From contig CM068369.1 of assembly GCA_034769895.1 (NCBI GenBank), positions 150,201,574 to 150,265,573 on the forward strand: a stretch of 64,000 nucleotides of DNA, written 5' to 3'. The notes under the pieces were generated by a model. That model was not told the origin of the DNA and did not search any database. It saw only the letters and a program-made list of their open reading frames with translations. A program made the translations under genes and the position numbers. Each line of letters opens with the position of its first letter. The first letter of the stretch is position 1. Origin of the DNA: Magicicada septendecula (Eukaryota; Arthropoda; Insecta; Hemiptera; Cicadidae). Shown one piece after another: positions 62,104 through 64,000 of the stretch.

Positions 62104-62879
62104 GCACTGTACAAAGTCGGTACTATGAAAAATAAATTAATTGAAAAACCTATGTATCAATAAAGTCTATAAGAAATTAAATTCTTAAAATTAGAAAAAT
62201 TGAAGGTTAAGGAAAGATAAATGTGTATGGTATAAAAATAAAGCATTCTGGTACATCTAGAGGTGGAACCGTAGGTGGAAAGTCGAATGGAAGCGGTAAC
62301 AATAGTATAACATTATACCTACGGTGGCATGGTATATTAATCACTGACTGAATTTTTCAAAATTCAAACAATGGAAAACATGGCTGAAAACTGTATAACC
62401 AAAGAAGTTTCAGTTGACCAAAATAATTCATAATGTAAATTATATCTTAAATATTTAAATATCTTCTACGTCTTAAATACTTCTGTTAACAATACTACCG
62501 AAGGGTATTTATATAAGACGTAAACTATTAGGTATTTTTGTCAAACAGGTTATTTCTTTTTAAATAAAATGGTTTACTGCAACTAAATAGTATACTACTA
62601 GAATAAGGTAAAGTGCCAACAATCTTTGTAATGTATAGCAATAGATATGAGGTTGATAATCAGAAAACACCACTTCTGTCGGGTGTTAACCCATAGTGTC
62701 CTGATGGGATTTAATGGCTTAATTGTTATTCTACAATAAATTCATTTTCATGCTAAGATTAATTTTTTAGTTTATCGTTACCATGTTGTAGTTTTTCTTC
62801 TTCTCTAATCTGATCTATGACGCTGTCTATTTTTTCACTACTTTTTGAAAATACAATCGTTACAATCGATAACATCGAT
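62104..62879. other. Unassigned AT-rich spacer
   Basis: A small inverted pair (ACCGTAGGTGG and ACCTACGGTGGC) lies at about 62267-62325. No gene was recognised. Confidence 0.5.
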
Positions 62880-63485
62880 AACTCCCGCAAATTCAAACAG
62901 AATCAAATAATTTTTTTTAATATGTGCCTGGGTTGTAGAGGACTCAAGACCTATTGATTGTGGTGAAGATCGGTTGTGGAAAAGGGTCAATTTTCCAGCA
63001 ACGTTTTACGTTTTAACATGAGTAAAGTACTTAATTTTAATAAATAAAGTATCCTAAAAATAAGGTCATATCAATCAACTGTAGAAAGGTAGACGAAACA
63101 TCTATAAACAAAAAGGGTAGTTGAAAAGGGATTGGGTAATTTTCTATAAATGAAAATGATACTTGAATGAGGAGGGGATAATTTTTGCTTTCAATAGTCC
63201 ATAAGGAAATGGAAGTACGGTGATGGCGAAAAAATCGTGTTCGACATAAGGGCTGATTCTGATTGTACTACTCTCAAAACATGAAAAGTCATTTTTCGAA
63301 AAGTGTCTGTGTGTGTATCTGTGTGTAGAATTGTTTTTATGGTAAACGATAACTGCCGCAAATTCAAACAGAATCAAATAATGTTTTGCATATCTGCCTG
63401 AGTTGTAGATGATTCAAGGTCTATTGATTTTGGTGAAGATCGGTTAAGGTGATGGGGTAGTTTACCTGCAACGTTTTAGATTTTA
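62880..63485 (-). repeat. Unnamed dispersed repeat, copy 2 (reverse)
   Basis: It is homologous in reverse orientation to 4490-5345. It contains an internal direct duplication. One unit at about 62882-63020 and one at about 63345-63490 share AAATTCAAACAGAATCAAAT, GATTCAAG-type text, TCTATTGATT..GGTGAAGATC and GAGTAAAGTACTT. Between them lies the stretch encoding, on the minus strand, HRHFSKNDFSCFESSTIRIS followed by PYVEHDFFAIT (63144-63377), matching the peptide of copy 1. The family is not recognised. The repeated peptide suggests a fragment of a once-coding element, although similarity is also high at nucleotide level. Confidence 0.7.
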
Positions 63486-64000
63486 ACAAGAGTAAAGTAC
63501 TTGAAAATTCATTAAACTTTGTTTAAACAATGGTAACTGGTAAAGATAAAATAATTTTGTTGCCAGCCAATAAGGTTATAATTTTATTATTTTAATTTAT
63601 ATCGTGTATGAGTGAAAACATATAGTTGCTAGCAGGCAACGTATCTCCATTATGTAATGTTTACGTTTCCACAGCTTTATTATTGTGATTACCGCAATAA
63701 AAAGGCAGGCAGGGCACACACACAATTCGCGTTATTTCTGGCCTCACTTATCTTTATTTTCTTACGTTTGCACGATTTTTAAATTGAAAGTGCCGAAACC
63801 CACACCAACACAACGCGTGCAAGCCGAAAAGGTGTCCAGCGTGGACAGCTATTTGCTTCCTGTGTTTCGCTGGGCAGTGTAACTGCACGTGTTTACAGAG
63901 AAACGGTTCATAGGCAGACTTTTCGTCTTTAGGGAATGAACCCTCTGCAAAATGCTCAGGGTTCATGAGAGACTTCGCAGCGCTCCTCCTTTTCCGCGTG
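63486..64000. other. Window end, possible partial frame
   Basis: The last 220 bases are less AT-rich. On the minus strand a frame is open from the window edge to about 63754 (RKRRSAAKSLMNPEHFAEGS..). No domain was recognised. It could be part of an exon continuing outside the window or chance, so it is not called as a gene. Confidence 0.3.

Overview
The window reads as eukaryotic, AT-rich DNA (about one third G+C by eye) from an arthropod, most likely an insect with a repeat-rich genome. The evidence is the mix of mobile elements: Jockey-type and other endonuclease-type LINEs, two mariner transposons, Penelope-like terminal modules, solo LTRs of one retrotransposon family, hAT-like termini, and many CA, TAG, AAT and TA microsatellites. 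Species cannot be named from this sequence. I found no convincing host exon, tRNA or rRNA, so this looks like intergenic or deep intronic DNA. Every coding stretch I could recognise belongs to a decayed transposon.

Layout. 0-5.4 kb: an internally deleted Jockey-like LINE (about 1.83-2.96 kb, +), a 470-bp hAT-like MITE (3.48-3.95 kb), a CA tract, and one copy of an unnamed dispersed repeat (4.49-5.35 kb). 5.4-9.6 kb: featureless. 9.66-12.6 kb: a longer Jockey-like LINE (-) running from the endonuclease C-terminus through reverse transcriptase (RT) and RNase H, with a 75-bp in-frame duplication. 14.5-15.4 kb: an LTR fragment and a solo LTR. 19.2-21.3 kb: a Penelope-like inverted repeat, then a recent 5'-truncated LINE with a perfect 13-bp target duplication. 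22.0-23.3 kb: a mariner relic (+). 26.7-27.0 kb: a CpG-rich duplicated segment. 30.35-34.3 kb: two LINE relics (-). 36.2-39.3 kb: two LINE 3' fragments and a second Penelope-like inverted repeat. 42.7 kb: an isolated hAT-like end. 46.3 kb: an older solo LTR. 50.95-52.16 kb: a mariner with unusually long terminal repeats, followed at once by a 106-bp minisatellite. 57.5-58.0 kb: the third solo LTR. 58.65-59.5 kb: another LINE relic. 61.7-62.1 kb: a fourth, diverged LTR. 62.9-63.5 kb: the second copy of the unnamed repeat, inverted relative to the first.

No operon or gene system is visible. The region records successive insertions. The three LTRs with matching target duplications show insertion followed by LTR-LTR recombination. 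The two mariners are inactivated by different catalytic changes. The LINE at 20.0-21.3 kb is the youngest insertion by its exact target duplication and nearly open frame. The items that best reward follow-up are the hammerhead-like Penelope modules, the solo-LTR family, the unnamed inverted dispersed repeat with a shared peptide, the CpG-rich duplicated segment and the 106-bp minisatellite.
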